Notes under the pieces: model-generated
Seen by the model: the letters and a program-made list of their open reading frames with translations, nothing else
Database searches by the model: none
Told to the model about the DNA's origin: nothing
Position numbers and translations under genes: made by a program
Shown: piece by piece, positions 9,782-23,040 of the stretch
Layout: every line of letters starts with the position of its first letter
Numbering within the stretch: position 1 is the stretch's first letter
Assembly (NCBI GenBank): GCA_026413225.1
Contig: CM048553.1
Span: forward strand, 146,561,690 to 146,625,689
DNA length: 64,000 bases
Direction of reading: 5' to 3'
Origin: Otis tarda
Lineage: Eukaryota > Chordata > Aves > Otidiformes > Otididae

Positions 9782-11170
9782 TGTGCTGTTTTTGTCTAGT
9801 GGTGGGGGCAGGGGGCTACACTGGCAGCTTCTGCAAGAAGCTGCCAGAAGTTTCCCCTTTGTCCAGTGGACTGTCACCAACTGGTGACACTGAGAACACT
9901 TTTATGATAATGTAGTTAAGAAGAAGAAATTTTTTAAAAAGGAGTGAAGAAGCAGAAGCATGGGCAGAGAGGGGGAGGCACGAGTCTTGTGGGTCTTGTG
10001 GCCCTCACCCTCTGGCCTCCCACCAGGCACCCGTCTGGGTCAGTAAAGGAGGGAAGGAGAAAAGTCGCTCCTGACAAGATTCCCTTGCAGCCCATGGTGC
10101 AGACCATGATGAAGCAGGCTGTCCCCCTGCAGCCCACGGAGGTCCACAGAGAAGCAGAGATCCATGTGCAGCCCGTGGAGGACTCCACATCGGGGCAGAT
10201 GGATACCCAAAGGAGGCTGTGGCCTGTGGAGGGCCTGCGCTGGGGCAACCTTTTCCTGAGGGACTGCACCCTGTGGAAAAACGACCTATGCCAGAGCAAT
10301 TCATGAAGGACTATAGCCTGTGGGAGGGACCCCATGCTGGAGCACGGGAGGAATGTGAGGAGTTTTTTCCTTGAGGAGAAAGGAGTGGCAGAAAGCATTC
10401 TGTGATGAACTGACCGCAAACCCCATTCCTTATTCCCACCCTCTGCCACTTGGGGAGGGAACGAGGTGAATATAATTGAAATTATGTTAATCCTGGGAAG
10501 AGGGGAGGAGAAGGGGTAAGTTGTTTTTTGTTCTCTGTCATTATAGAATCATAGAATCATAGAATGGTTAGAGTTGGAAGGGACCTTCAAAGGTCATCTA
10601 GTCCAACCCCCCTGCAAGAGCAGGGACATCCCTGACTAGATCAGGTTGCTCAGAGCCTCATCCAGCCTGGCCTTGAACACTTCCAGGGATGGGGCATCCA
10701 CCACCTCTCTGGGCAACCTGTTCCAGTGCTCTACAACTCTCATTGTAAAAAATTTTCTTCTAATATCTAATCTAAACCTACCTCCTTCTAATTTAAACCC
10801 ATTACCCCTTGTCCTATCACAACAGGCCCTACTGAACAGCCTCTCCCCATCTTTCCTGTAGGCCCCCTTGAGGTATTGGAAGACCGCTATCAGGTCTCCC
10901 CGGAGCCTCCTCTTCTCCAGGCTGAACAGCCCCAACTCTCTCAGCCTGTCCTCATAGGAGAGGTGCTTTGGTTTTATTATTAATAAATTAAAATGGTTTT
11001 TCCCAAGTCAAGTCTATTTGGCCCGTAATGGTAACTTGAATGATCTCTTCCTGTCGTTACCTCACACCTTGAGCTTTTTGTCATATTATCTTTTCTCCAG
11101 TCCCTCGGAGGATGGGGAGAGTGAGTGAGAAACTGCATAGCTTGGTCTCAAGCGAGGTTAAACTATGACA
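9782..11170 (+). mobile_element. ERVL-type long solo LTR (type A) with 5-bp target duplication, split by a CR1
   Basis: It opens TGTGCTGTTTTTGTCTAGTG and ends TTAAACTATGACA. CTAAT flanks it on both sides (9777-9781 and 11171-11175). A CR1 occupies 10543-10966; without it the LTR is about 965 bp. The middle (about 9950-10440) is GC-rich, with repeated words of the GCAGCCCATGG kind, and is shared with the four other type A copies (36381, 41464, 42779, 50509). The last 80 or so bases resemble the U5 end of the ERVL provirus LTR. It is a solo LTR older than the CR1 inside it. Confidence 0.85.
10543..10966 (-). mobile_element. CR1 LINE, 3' fragment inserted in an LTR
   Basis: On the - strand it ends in repeated ATTCTATG-type units (10543-10566). 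It carries the C-terminal 99 codons of CR1 ORF2 (10636-10935; [25 protein letters not shown]..., [17 protein letters not shown]...), intact in this stretch. It is 5'-truncated at about 424 bp, as is usual for CR1. LTR sequence resumes at once on the far side (GGTTTTATTATTAATAAA). Confidence 0.92.
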
Positions 11171-11283
11171 CTAATAAATCAATAAATATAGTTTGATTAA
11201 TTAATAAAAGATTTCTGGATTGGAAAAAAAAAAGTACATGAGGAAGAATAAAAGTTGTTTTTTTTTTTTTTTCTTTTTATTAA

Positions 11284-12553
11284 GGTGCAGTGAGGACAAC
11301 CAGCTGATCAGTCCCAGTCAGCATGGTTTTATGAAAGGCAGGTCCTGCTTGACTAACCTGATCTCCTTCTAGGACCAAGTGACCTGCATAGCACATGAGG
11401 GAAAGGTTGTGGATGTTGTCTACATAAACTTCAGTAAAGCCTTTGATACCATTTCCCACAGCATTCTCCTGAAGAAACTGGCTGCTCATGGCTTGGACAG
11501 ATGTACTCTTCACTGGATGAAGAACTGGCTGGATGACTGGGCCCAAAGAGTTGTGCTGAATGGAGTTAAATCCAGCTGGAGGCCAGGCACAAGCGGTGTT
11601 CCCCAGGGCTCAGCACTGGGGCCACTTATTTTTAATATCTTTATCAATGATCTGGATGAGGGTATCGAGTGTTCCTTCAGTAAATACGCAGATGACATTA
11701 AGTTGGGCAGGAGTGTTGATCTACTTGAAAGTAGGAAGGCTCTAGAGAGGGATCTGGACAGGCTGGATCAATGGGCTGTGGCCAATTGCATGAGGTTCTA
11801 TATGGCTGAGTGTCGGGTCCGGCACTAGTGTCACAACACCCCATGCAATGCTACAGGCTTGGAGATGAGTGGCTGGAAATCTGCCTGGCAGAAAATGGCC
11901 TGAGAGTGTTGGTTGACAGATGGCTGAATATGAGCCAGACTGTGCCCAGGTGCCCAATAAGGTCGATAGCATCCTTGCTTGTACCAGGAATGGTGTGTCC
12001 AGCAGAAGTAGGGAAGTGATCGTGCCCCTGAACTCGTCACTGATGAGGCCACATCTTTAATACTGTGTTCAGTTTTAGGCTGCTCACTACAAGGAAGACA
12101 TTGAGGTGCTGGATCATGTCCAAAGAAAAGCAAAGAAGCTGCTGAAGGATTTAGATAACAAGTTTTATGAAGAGTGTCTGAGGGAACTGGAGAAAACGAG
12201 ACTGAGAGGAAACCTTATTACTCTCTATGACTACCTGAAAGGAGGTTGTAGTGATGTGGATATTGGTCTCTTTCCCCAAGTAACAAGTGATAGAACAAGA
12301 TGAAATGGCCTCAAGTTGTGCTAGGGGAGGCTGAGATTGAGTATTAGGAAAAATTTCTTCACTGGAAGGGTTATCAAACATCTGAATAGGCTGCTGAAGG
12401 CAGTGGTGGAGTCGCCATCCCTGGAGGTATTTAAAAGACATATAGATGTGGCATTTAGGGACATGGTTTAGTGGTGGATTTGACAGTGTAAAGTTTATGG
12501 TTGGACTGAAAGATCTTAAAGGGCTTTTCCAACCTAAATTAAAATTATTCTAA
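11284..12553 (+). mobile_element. CR1 LINE, 1.3 kb 3' fragment with reverse transcriptase remains
   Basis: The ORF2 part (11379-11828) reads [41 protein letters not shown] and KYADDIKLG, i.e. RT motifs including the catalytic YADD at 11685-11696. Downstream (12106-12303) lies the ORF2 C-terminal region, interrupted by stop codons and frame changes relative to the first part. The 3' end near 12500-12553 shows the degenerate CR1 terminus (GATCTTAAAGGGCTTTTCC... ATTATTCTAAAT). It is 5'-truncated and inactive, and diverged enough to be older than the CR1 at 10543. Confidence 0.92.
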
Positions 12554-13687
12554 ATGAAAATGAAATAAGGAGTTGGCCAAGTAAAAAACCTGAATAACTT
12601 GTGAAATTATTAGTAATTTTTAGAGAAAATAGTTTCAATCTAAATGTAGAAATATATTGAAATTATCTTGGTTGAATAAAGTAATACTGTATGCATTTGT
12701 ACTGTCATAATGTATTACTATTGCATCATAGAACATCATAGAATATAGTTAATTAGCTATTTGATCACTCTTATTGAAGAGGCTAATCTCATAATAACTG
12801 GGCTTTGATGTTACTCTGGCTTTTCTGGCACATGATATAAGAAAGCTTGACTTCAATTCCAGAACATATTATTTTTTGTTCTAGGAATCCTTTCAAATAT
12901 TCCTTCTCTCCCTCCGCCCCCCCCCCCCCCAGTGAAAGAGCAAATAATCAAGAATATGACAGTCAAGCAGGATCATGTTCCATTAGCTAGGCTGACTTGG
13001 CAACTAGTGAAGAAAACTCAGTCAAGGGCAACACTTGTCTTCCAGATTTCAAGCACAGTCAAGACATTCTTCAGTCCTGTTCTGGCAGGTGCTTTTACCT
13101 TGGGATAGCATTGTGCCTTTAGATAATAGGGTACTGGTGAATTATTCTGATTAAAATGAAATTATCTTTTCTTTTCCTTCTCTTTCCCTGTAAGTGATCC
13201 AGTTACTGGGTTTAGAGTGTTGAAAGAACCCTGAATATTTAAGGCAGATAAAGACTAATTCTTAGGAAAATATGCTTATCTAGAAAGAATTTGCATTGCT
13301 TCATGAGTTCAGAAAGTTGGTATCAGCTCTTCTTCAACTATTATTTTATAAAGGGAAAATCATATAATTATTCCTCCTTAAGCAAAGCTTAAAGGACTGC
13401 TGAAATTCATCACCTTGTACCCATATCTTCTATGACAATAGAGGAATACTGACACCAGAGATATGATAATATTTTTTTTTTTTTAAGGAAGGGTAGTCTA
13501 GGCCAGTGTCAGAAAACTGTGAATTACTTGCACCAGTAATGAATGTTTTTTCCAGTTTTACTAAATCACTTCAAGACATTGTAAATTGTGCTAGTTATTG
13601 AACTAGTCAAACATTCGTGTAAGAACAATTGCCCTACTCATACCCAGGAAGAAAGTACCAGCAAGAGCAGAAAGTGAAACCATGCTA
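12554..13687. other. Unexplained AT-rich DNA
   Basis: Holds a C-rich run at about 12910-12931. No gene recognised. Confidence 0.6.
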
Positions 13688-13890
13688 ATCATAGAATCAT
13701 AGAATAATTTGAGTTGAAGGGACCTTTAAAGGTCATCTTGTCCAACCCCCATGCAGTGAGCAGGGACACTTTCAATTAGATCAGGTTGCTCAGAGCAACC
13801 TGTCTCCAGGGATGGGGCATCCACCAGCTCTCTGGGCAACCTGTTCCAGTGCTTCACCACTCTCATAGTATTTTTTTTTCCCTAATGCAC
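13688..13890 (-). mobile_element. CR1 LINE, short 3' fragment
   Basis: Starts with ATCATAGAATCATAGAAT (the CR1 3' end on the - strand), then the usual AGGTCATCTTGTCCAACCCC region and CAACCTGTTCCAGTGCTTC. Part of the usual sequence between the two is missing, so it has an internal deletion as well as a 5' truncation. Confidence 0.9.
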
Positions 13891-15596
13891 AGAACAATTC
13901 AGAGTTGCATACAATCCCTTACCTCCACATCCAGTAGTGTTTATTTAGACACAAAGTATTCCTGCTGCCTAGAGTTAGGAAAAAAATTACTTCCTCAGTC
14001 TCATAACTTTTGTCACCAGGTGACATGGACTTCATGCTAAGTGGTGAGATTTGCCTGCTAGTTATTTTTTAGCTGCTTATGAAATTACGTTTTACATGAG
14101 AGAGTATGCTGTACTTTTCCAGCAGTGGGCTGTGCCTAACTGGTATAATTAAGTCACATTTATCCATTTAGACTATGATTTGGCTTTAGGCCTTAACACT
14201 TCTCTGACAGTGGATTCTCGTTTATCTGTTAAAAGACTTGCAGTTTAGCTGCAGGTCTGGTTTCCATTCTTCACTGATATTTCCAGATTTCACAGATCTG
14301 TCTGATACATATAAACTGTGAGATTTCTCTGAGTCATCTACAAAGCTGTTTCATAGACATTTCCTCCAAAATCTCTCATAAACAGATGTGTGTTCAATTG
14401 CTCAGTATTAATATTGTCTGGCTCTCATACCTAAAGACCTCAGGAAATGAGAAACAAAATACATATGAGCAGAACTGATGCTTCTGGTATTCAGTTTCTG
14501 AAGGGATACTAGATTATTTTTAGAGAAACTCTTGAACAGCCTTGTTTGTTTTAAGTAATCACAGTAATGGTGCTGCAAAACATCAATCATAAATATTCAT
14601 TTCTTACCATTTCCCCAGAAGGTATTTCTACTTCACTTCCCATTTTTCAGCCTTCAGCAATGCCTTTAGAATTACAGACGATATAGGTACCCACTCTGCA
14701 CCAGCAATTTCAAATAGCATTGCTATCATTAACTTGCTAAAAATTAGCAGTTTGTAGAAGGAGAAAATATTGATGAAACTGACTTTTTTTTTTTTCCCCC
14801 TGCAATACTGATTATTCTAAAACACCTCAAACATGTAGGAACTGAGTTGCTAATTCCCCTGTTCACTACTGTAAACTCAGAGCATGTAACCTCCAACTTC
14901 TCTTCAGAAACTTTTGTCCTGAATGTTTCCTCCTTGCCTGGTTCTTCTTTCCCATAGTCTCACAAACTGATGGAAAATAATGAGCAGCAAAACCACTTAT
15001 ACATGTGTTTGTTTTGAACAACGGCTAATGGCTGCTTCTAGATAGAAGGAAACTATTCCTGTCTACTTCACTGCATAAAAAATTTGGTCTGTTCACTGTA
15101 AATGAAAATGGGAAAATTCCATTCTGAGAATCCTAAAACCACCTCAAAGCTTGCCTATAAACAAACAACAATAAAAAGGCACTGACCAAAGCCTTTCAGG
15201 AAATCTCATTTCAGCTGAAATCAGAACTAAAAGCTATGCTGAAGTGCTATTTGCACCTTATGTCAATCCATTGGATACAAGGGGATGGCATAAAGAAAAT
15301 CTGCTTCTGAATGTCTGGTTCTGAAACTGACATTTTTCTTATAATAAAATAATTTTCTTTATGTCCACTAACTTCACTTGTTCATTTTGTCTCACTGAAT
15401 ATCAATTTTATTAGTCCAGAGATACAGACAACAAATATGTACAAAACGTGTTCCATAGAGCTGTAGCAATCAATGAGCTTTCTGATCCATCTTTATGCAG
15501 CAATGCATTAAAGAAGTACTTAAAAAAAACTCAAACCAAATCAACAAACTAAAAACTAAATACTTAAATGTTAGGATCCTTTTCTTTCACAGTGGT
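13891..15596. other. Unexplained AT-rich DNA
   Basis: No gene or repeat recognised apart from a T run near 14786. Confidence 0.6.
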
Positions 15597-15947
15597 TCAT
15601 AGAATCATAGAATAGTTAGGGTTGGAAGGGACCTTTAGAGGTCATCTAGTCCAAACCCCTGCAAGGAGCAGGGACATCTCCAACCAGATCAGGTTGCTCA
15701 GAGCCCAGTCCAACCTGACCTTGAATGCTTCCAAGGATGGGGCATCAACCACCCCTCTGCACAACCTGTTCCAGTGTTCCACCACCCTCACTGTAAAAAA
15801 AATTTTACTAATTATCTAACCTGAATCTACCTCCCTCCATTTTAAAATCATTGCCCACCGTCCTGTCACAACAGACCCTACTGAAGTTTTTCCCTGTCTT
15901 TTCTGTAGGCCCCCTTTACATATCAGAAAGCTGCTATAAGATCTCAT
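15597..15947 (-). mobile_element. CR1 LINE, 3' fragment
   Basis: The - strand carries the CR1 3' end (TTCATAGAATCATAGAATAG on +) and the ORF2 C-terminal region, with stops and small gaps. 5'-truncated, about 350 bp. Confidence 0.9.
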
Positions 15948-17926
15948 TTGTGGTCTGTATACACCACTTTTAGTTTCTGAGTTTTTCGAAGTCTATTATG
16001 AAGAATTTGTTTCTCAAGTGGGCAGACAGCAGAGGCAGACACAGTGCACAAAGCTACCCTCCCTGTACTTGCCAGTTAACTTCAGCATAATTTCCTTTGT
16101 TTACAGTGTTTCTCAGCATGGTATGTTTTGCTAATGAATAATAGTGTCAGCAAAACCACCAAAATGAGTTTCAGCATCTTGCCAATGCATGTTAAAGGTG
16201 ATCTGTAAGATCTCTCCCCTATATTTTAAATATAGGACAATTTGGTGGGAACTACATATTTTGACAGATGATGCAGTTTGTTTATGACAGTGACAAACTG
16301 GTATCTGTTGTGAGAAGCTGAGGCAATGCTGTGCATTGAGGTAAAAAAATGCATTTCACCGACCTCATCTGATCAACATTCAAGTCTTCATGAAGCAATG
16401 AAGCCAGTACTAAATCTTGTGCCCTAATGGTTTTAAAATGAATATAATCATATCTGATTTTCAGAAAGTTAGACAGTTTTCAGAGAAGAAAACAATTCAA
16501 TCTTCAGATTTGACACTTTATTTAAAAAGAAAATATGCAAACACTCACTTCAATATTTCTGTTAAATCTAATTAAATCTGATGGAAGACGCATATTTAAA
16601 CTCTCTGTGAGGTTTTCTTTGTATGTTGCTTTTTTTTTTTTTTTTTCCATGGAGTAAAATCATAATCTCAAAATACCACTTTTGTACTGTGCAATGTCTG
16701 GCATTTTACATGTTTAAAGAAGAGTGTTGCCAAGCTCATAAATGTCTTTAAGGAAGCCAAGCCATCTACATTCTTTAAAAAAGAAATTTATTTCAATGCT
16801 TTCAGGAAGAGTTGAGTATGTTATTAAACTAAGTAAGCAAAATTGTGGAAGGTTGGATTCCACTGACAATGAGATAAACCAAGAAGAATAGCTATAAAAT
16901 CTAATTCTTGTAATACTGTATGAATCATAAAAATCTGACACGATGTAGTAAATACAAATTGATTCTCCCTTATAGCAATGAAAGAATACTTACCAAATAG
17001 TCTACATCCACTACTAATGGAAAATCTAGCTTATATAGACACTAATTGATGCCATTACTTGGACACAGCAGGCACAAATACAAAGACTCATTGCACTGAC
17101 TTTAATTAAACTGAAACCCTAGAATTGGTTCCTCAAGCCTGCAATGTAGAATTCTGATGCGGAAAGGTTCCACAAATGCCAGTCCTGATCACTCCGAATA
17201 TAAATGCTATTAACTGCTATGGCAACTACTTTTGCTACTATTAGTTTCTGTGATGATAAACACAAATGCTTGATGAATTATGTATCAAATACATCTTATA
17301 GACTGTTCTAGGCCTGCTCCTGTGGAAGAAATTGCAACACTTACAGCTCGGTGATATATATATGAGGAAAAAACCTTTTTGACAGAAGAAGTGATAGAGA
17401 AGTCACTTAAATGAAATGTGCTATCTTCTCATGTGAACATTCCAAACCTTTAAAAAGGCAGAAAAGGGTTTATTTAACCCATGCTTAGTCTCTAGGTTAG
17501 AGTGATACAGAAAACTGTACTTGAACAGCCTTCTGTACGAGCCCATAAAGTTTCATTAACTGTAATATGAATAATGATTATGTCATAAAGCAGAGCAGAT
17601 GTTGATTTTGATGGAACTCTATATATTGCTTTAGCAATAAACTAGTTATTCTGGAATCCTATTCTAGCTGCCGTTTACCTCAGGATTTGAAATACTTTGA
17701 CCCACTGTGGCAGTCACATGCATTGAAAATATTAATCTATTTCAAGGACAAACTGACAAAGATATGCAAGATGCTGCTGCTTCTGGATTTCAATGCATCT
17801 TTATACCTGTGCAAAACTTAAGTCTTAGAGCCGTACCAAAGATGGTAAATCATGAATAACAGACCTAATATAAAAGTTCCCCTGGAATGTCAGATTTTTC
17901 CCAAGTTCCTCTTGAATGCCCTTGAG
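15948..17926. other. Unexplained AT-rich DNA
   Basis: No gene or repeat recognised; a T run at about 16629-16647. Confidence 0.6.
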
Positions 17927-19181
17927 ACAGCCAGCATGGCTTCACCAAAGGCAAGTCTTCTCTAACCAATCTAGTAGCCTTCTATGATGGAGTGACTACA
18001 TCAGTGGACAAGGGAAGAGCTATGGATGTCATCTATCTGGATTTCTGTAAGGCCTTTTGCATGGTCCTTCACAATATCTGTGGGATATGGAGAGATATGA
18101 ATTTGATGGATGGACTGTTCAGTGCATGATGTATGGAGGGTCGCATCCAGAGGTTAGTGGTCAATGGCTCAATGTCCAGATGGAGATCGGTGACAAATGG
18201 TGTCCCTTGGGGGCCTATATTGGGACCAGTACTGTTTAATATCTTCATCAACGATATAGACAGAGGGATTGAGTGCACCCTTAGCAAGTCTGCAGATAGT
18301 ACTAAGCTGAGTGATGCACTTGACGCGCTTGAGGGATGGGATTCCATCCAGAAGGACCTGGACAAACTTGAGGACTGGGACCATGTAAACCTCATGAGGA
18401 TCCACAAAGCCAAGTGCAAGGTCCTGCACCTGGTTCAGGGCAACCTCCATTATAAATACAGGTTGAAGTATGAAGGTCTTGAAAGTAGCTCTGTGAAGAA
18501 GCACTTGAGGGTACTGGTGGATGAAAAATTGGACATGAGCCAGCAATGTGCAGTTGCAGCCCAGATGGCCAGGCATTTCCTGGGCTGCATCAAAAGAAAC
18601 ATGGCCAGCAGCTGGAGGAAGGTGATTCTGCCCCTCTACTCTGCTCTGGTGAGACCCCACCTGGAATACTGCATCCAACTCTAGATTCCTCAGTACAGGA
18701 ACGACATGGACCTGTTGGAGTGAGTCCAGAGGAGGGCCACAAAGATGATCACAAGCCTGGAGCACCTCTTCTATGAAGAAAGGCTGAGAGAGTTGGGGCT
18801 GTTCAGCCTGGGTAAGATAAGGTTTTGGGGAGGCCTTATTGTAGCCTTTCAGTCCTTGAAAGGGGCTTATAAGAAAGATAGGGACAGACTTTTTAGCAGG
18901 GCCGGTTGTGATAGGACAAGGAGTAACGGTTTTAAACTAAAACAGAGTTGATTTAGGCTAAATAGAAGGAAGAAATATTTTACAGTCAGGGTGATAAAAC
19001 ACTGGAATAGGTTGTCCAGAGAGGTGGTAGGTGCCCCATCCCTGGAAACGTTCAAGGCCAGATTGGATGAGGCTCTGATCAACCTCATCTAGTTGAAGAT
19101 CTCCCTGCTCCTTGCAGGGGGGCTGGACCAGATGACCTTTAAAGGTCCCTTCCAATCCAAACTGCTCTATCATTCTATGAT
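17927..19181 (+). mobile_element. CR1 LINE, 1.25 kb 3' fragment with degenerate RT
   Basis: It starts at the point coding for ...SQHGFTKGK and runs to a canonical 3' end (AAAGGTCCCTTCCAATCC ... ATTCTATGATT). The longest open part (18133-18684) reads [24 protein letters not shown], then [10 protein letters not shown] where a working copy has YADDTKL, so the catalytic motif is lost. It continues through the [11 protein letters not shown]...[12 protein letters not shown] region. The next part (18745-18951) holds [20 protein letters not shown]. Inactive, 5'-truncated. Confidence 0.93.
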
Positions 19182-20734
19182 TTTTCTCTTTGTTTAAATT
19201 GGCATGATCTTATTTGTTTTTAGAGTTCTAGTTTCTATCTCAGTTTTATTCTATTGTACTCTAAATATGTTTACATTCAAGGATGATGTCTAAAATTGGT
19301 ATAAATTTTAAGTGTCCCAATAATGAAATGTCTTGTACTTCTTCATGCAAGATATTAATTTCTCTCTAGTTTTTAACAAGTTATTTTCAATTTGGTAGTT
19401 CACAGTCATGTCTTAACATTGACTTTCTTCTGGTTGTTCTTGGATAAAATCATGAAGGAGATATCATGCATTTAACTCAGATAGAAACATGTTTTTATTT
19501 GCTTTGTGTTGTAAATTACATTATTATTACAAGACAAGACATGTTTTAAAAAGCCATCTTATCACATATCTTTCCCCGATAGTTCCTAAAACTCAAGAGT
19601 TTTAATACTTGCTCATATTCCAATGAGTTGCCTACACTGTAAATACCTAGATAAGAAAAGCTACTGTTTTCAATCTGTTTCTTAGAGACAAAAACAAATG
19701 AAACTTGTGATTAAGTTTCTACAGGAAAACAGAAATGAAATTTAGGAAAAGTTTGGAGGTATTGACATCATCCTCTTCATTCGTGAAAGAACATAGCCAT
19801 TAGTATAAGACTGAAGTTCGGCTTTGTGGAAAACTTTAGGCAAAGCTTAGGCAAGATAGACTACAAATAAGAGATACCAAAGGCTTTAGAAACTAATCTT
19901 GGTTTTCTCTTCTATTAGTAAAGAATAGCTCAAAAGAAAGCATGAATCTGGCTATGGACAAGCATGTAGATAAACACAGTTTGTGTGTTTTACCTTTTTT
20001 TTCGGTTTTTAAATTTATTTTGAAATGAAACAAATTTGTGATTCCTCATAGGAAGAAATGCTGAGTTTATCAAACTGTTTTCTATGATCTTAAATTCATT
20101 GATATGGAAAGCATGCAACTCAGTACGCTAATATTTAGAAAGGGACTTTCTCCCATCCAGTATGACTGAAAATAAACTAAAAATAAATCTTTATTTTGTA
20201 TTAATTTTGAAACATTGCAATTTTCTTTGGCTGTAGAATAGCTTCCAGTTTTCTTTTTCATTTTTCTATCCAATGTGATTTTGCCGCAAACAGAACAACA
20301 GCGCAATGAAGTCCAGCTAGAGAAATGTTAGCTGCTTTGCTTTTTAACCAGTTTGCCAAAAAGATTATAGTCCCCTGGAAACTGCATATTGCTTTCTTAA
20401 CTATTATGCTTGTCTAATCAATGGTTTCATATGTTTAATTTAATTTATACAAAAATTAGTTTCTTCTAATGCACTAGTGTTTTGTGTCAACTCCCTTCTT
20501 CCCCTTTTTTTTTTCCCACTCTAAAAATGAAAAGAGTTTCTACTGAAAAAGCTTTAAACTAGATTTGAAGCGTGAAAGGGATAAAAGCAGACTCACCGGA
20601 GGTAAGCCTGGGGGCAGCATGCCAATATTTGAGGGACAGTGTGCTAGAGAGGTCCTTCAGTCTGCCATCTCACTGGAGATCCATGAGGCAGCAAAGATAA
20701 GAGGGTAATTGATGTATTAGAAACCACAGAAGTG
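19182..20734. other. Unexplained AT-rich DNA
   Basis: Nothing recognised. The 140 bases before 20735 are somewhat GC-richer and may belong to the same old insertion as the CR1 tail that follows. Confidence 0.55.
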
Positions 20735-20806
20735 CCTGTTCATTGTTGGACTCAATGATCTTAAAGGTCTTTTTCAATCTTAATGATTCTGTGATTCTGT
20801 GATTCT
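20735..20806 (+). mobile_element. CR1 LINE, 3' terminal scrap
   Basis: GTTGGACTCAATGATCTT AAAGGT followed by three GATTCTGT-type units is the last 70 or so bases of a CR1 with the alternative GATTCTGTG tail. Old and short. Confidence 0.8.
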
Positions 20807-22881
20807 ACTGCCACTTACCAGTCACCTTTCTCAGAAAGTCCATTAATATTCACTTTTAGACACATGCATTCTGTCTTTACAGTGGATGTTATTTGGAATC
20901 AATTTCTTCCCATTACCTAATTATTTTACTTTTGTGTACTAGTTTGGCATCTTATTGAAGCACAATGTATCTTCACCAATGAGTTAAGATTCTAACCAAG
21001 GAATGCTGGAAAGTGACATTGTAATTTTTCTGTTGAAATCCTATTTGTCCCTAGGGACAGATCAAAACAGATAGCTGCAAAATAAAACAAGATGAAAAGC
21101 CTAGCTCCAGCTCTTTCAGTTAAAATGTTTTTATACATGTCTCAATGGCCTATTTTTCTCATTCTCACTGCTCTCTTGTAACTTTTAGCTGATACTTTGG
21201 TGCTGCTTTAAGATTGCTAAAATGTACTATAAAGTGCATATAGTAGCTAAGGAAACATGGATTTGCAGAGGATCCTTGCAAAGGATCCTTTCCTCCCGTG
21301 AAAGGATGGTATTTGGGCTATGCATCCAGACATATTTAGGTGAACCTATGCCACATAAAACTCCTGGCTTTGGTTTCCTTTTCCTGTGGGTTGCCTGGCT
21401 CAGTGTGCAGAACATAAAGATATGTATACTTCCTCCATTTTACCCTCAAAAGCTGATAACATTTTGCCCTAAATTATCTGAAAAATTTCCTTGCAGAGAT
21501 TGATTGTTTTGCAGATACTCATGCCTGTGTACCCATAGTAGTAAACCAAACCAAACAGAACCAAACACCTCATAAAAACTGAGAAACAACAAAGAACTTG
21601 TGTGAGGGAATTCAAAGGAAACATATGCGAAGGGAGGTGTTAGGCCATGATTTACTCGAAAATCAGGTTTATCCAAAGTTCAAGCTCAAGAAGTTCATGG
21701 AAGATGTTAGAATCTCTGCCAGGCTTATTGCTTTGTATTTAGAATGATTAATCAAAACTTTGCAATATTCAGTATTTATTTTCTTCAGACTATTCAAGAA
21801 TCTTCACTCTAGCTTAAAACTAGTTTTTAATTTGCTACAGTACTAATGACGCTCTTTATGTGTATGTGTATTTTGGCTGGAGCTACATAAAGTATTGCTG
21901 ACGTCTAGGTACTCACAATCAGAGGTCATGTTTGAGGAGCTCCTGAGATAAGCTTTAATATCTTTATGCTTGGGAGAAAGAAAAGAGCTACTTTCTATCT
22001 GTAGATTCTTCAGAGTTTTTTTCTATAGCTGTACACGACTGATTTTTTTTTTCCTTCCTCCTGAATGGGAAGATGGTAATTGCAGCAGTTCGAGATAAAT
22101 CTAGAAAAACAATCGGTTCAGACAGGCTAGCTCTACAGTACATAACCAATTGATTTTGAGAAGTCTGTGGTATGCTTCTGGGGGGGAAAAAAAAGGAAAA
22201 AAGAGAAAATTAAACACAAAGAGTAACTGTCCTTAAAATATGGGTTTTTTTCAGCTGCGATTTTTAGTAAATATTCTTCGTTTTTGTGGCTTTAGTACAC
22301 CTTAATAATGAAAATACTGAACAGAGGAAATGTATCAGATGCAAATATGTCTCATTATTATTGCTAGCATTTATAACAGTGTGGTTTTTAATTCCTTTAT
22401 CCTCTTAATTTTTTAACCATAGCAAGAACTTTTTAACTTTTCAAAGTTTTTTACACTGCTAACAGTTCCTAATTGTAGATATCACTTCTTCCTCCAGATT
22501 GTAAACCTTAACTGTCATGAATTTTTGGTTTAGATAATATCCATTTTTGCTTTTAATTAATCACGACTGGAAATATTTGAAACTTTTTTGTTCCTTTAAA
22601 CATACCTATTCTTGAGAAACAATGCCTAACTTTATTATCCATCAAATAAGAGACATTTTGGCCTGAGTATCTTTTGAAACTGAAACATCATCAAAATAAT
22701 TACGATGAGTCAGAGCAAAGATTTTTTTAGACCAGTACTCTTTCTCTTCAGTAGCTAGTAATGTATGCTTGGATAAAGTGTACAAGAAATAGGGCATGTA
22801 TAATGTGATCCTTATTCTACCATATTCTTGCAAAACACAAGATCTGGAAGAAAATTCTGATTCAGATGGTTTTTTGTTATG
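20807..22881. other. Unexplained AT-rich DNA
   Basis: No gene recognised. AGGATCC and GGATCCT at 21279-21299 form a small inverted repeat. Confidence 0.6.
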
Positions 22882-23040
22882 TTATAGAATCATAGAATGG
22901 TTTGGGTTGGAAGGGACCTTCAAAGGTCATCTAGTCCAACCCCCCTTCAAGGAGCAGGGACATCTCCCACTATATCAGGTTGCTCAGAGCCTCATCCAAT
23001 CTGGCCTTGAATGTTTCCAGGGATGAGGCATCCACCACCT
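22882..23040 (-). mobile_element. CR1 LINE, short 3' fragment
   Basis: Near-consensus CR1 3' end (TATAGAATCATAGAATGG on +) cut at GGCATCCACCACCT. Looks fairly young by its close match to the 10543 copy. Confidence 0.9.

Noticed and set aside
18133-18684. 183-codon frame as a possible host gene
   Set aside because: It is CR1 ORF2 with a degenerate RT motif.
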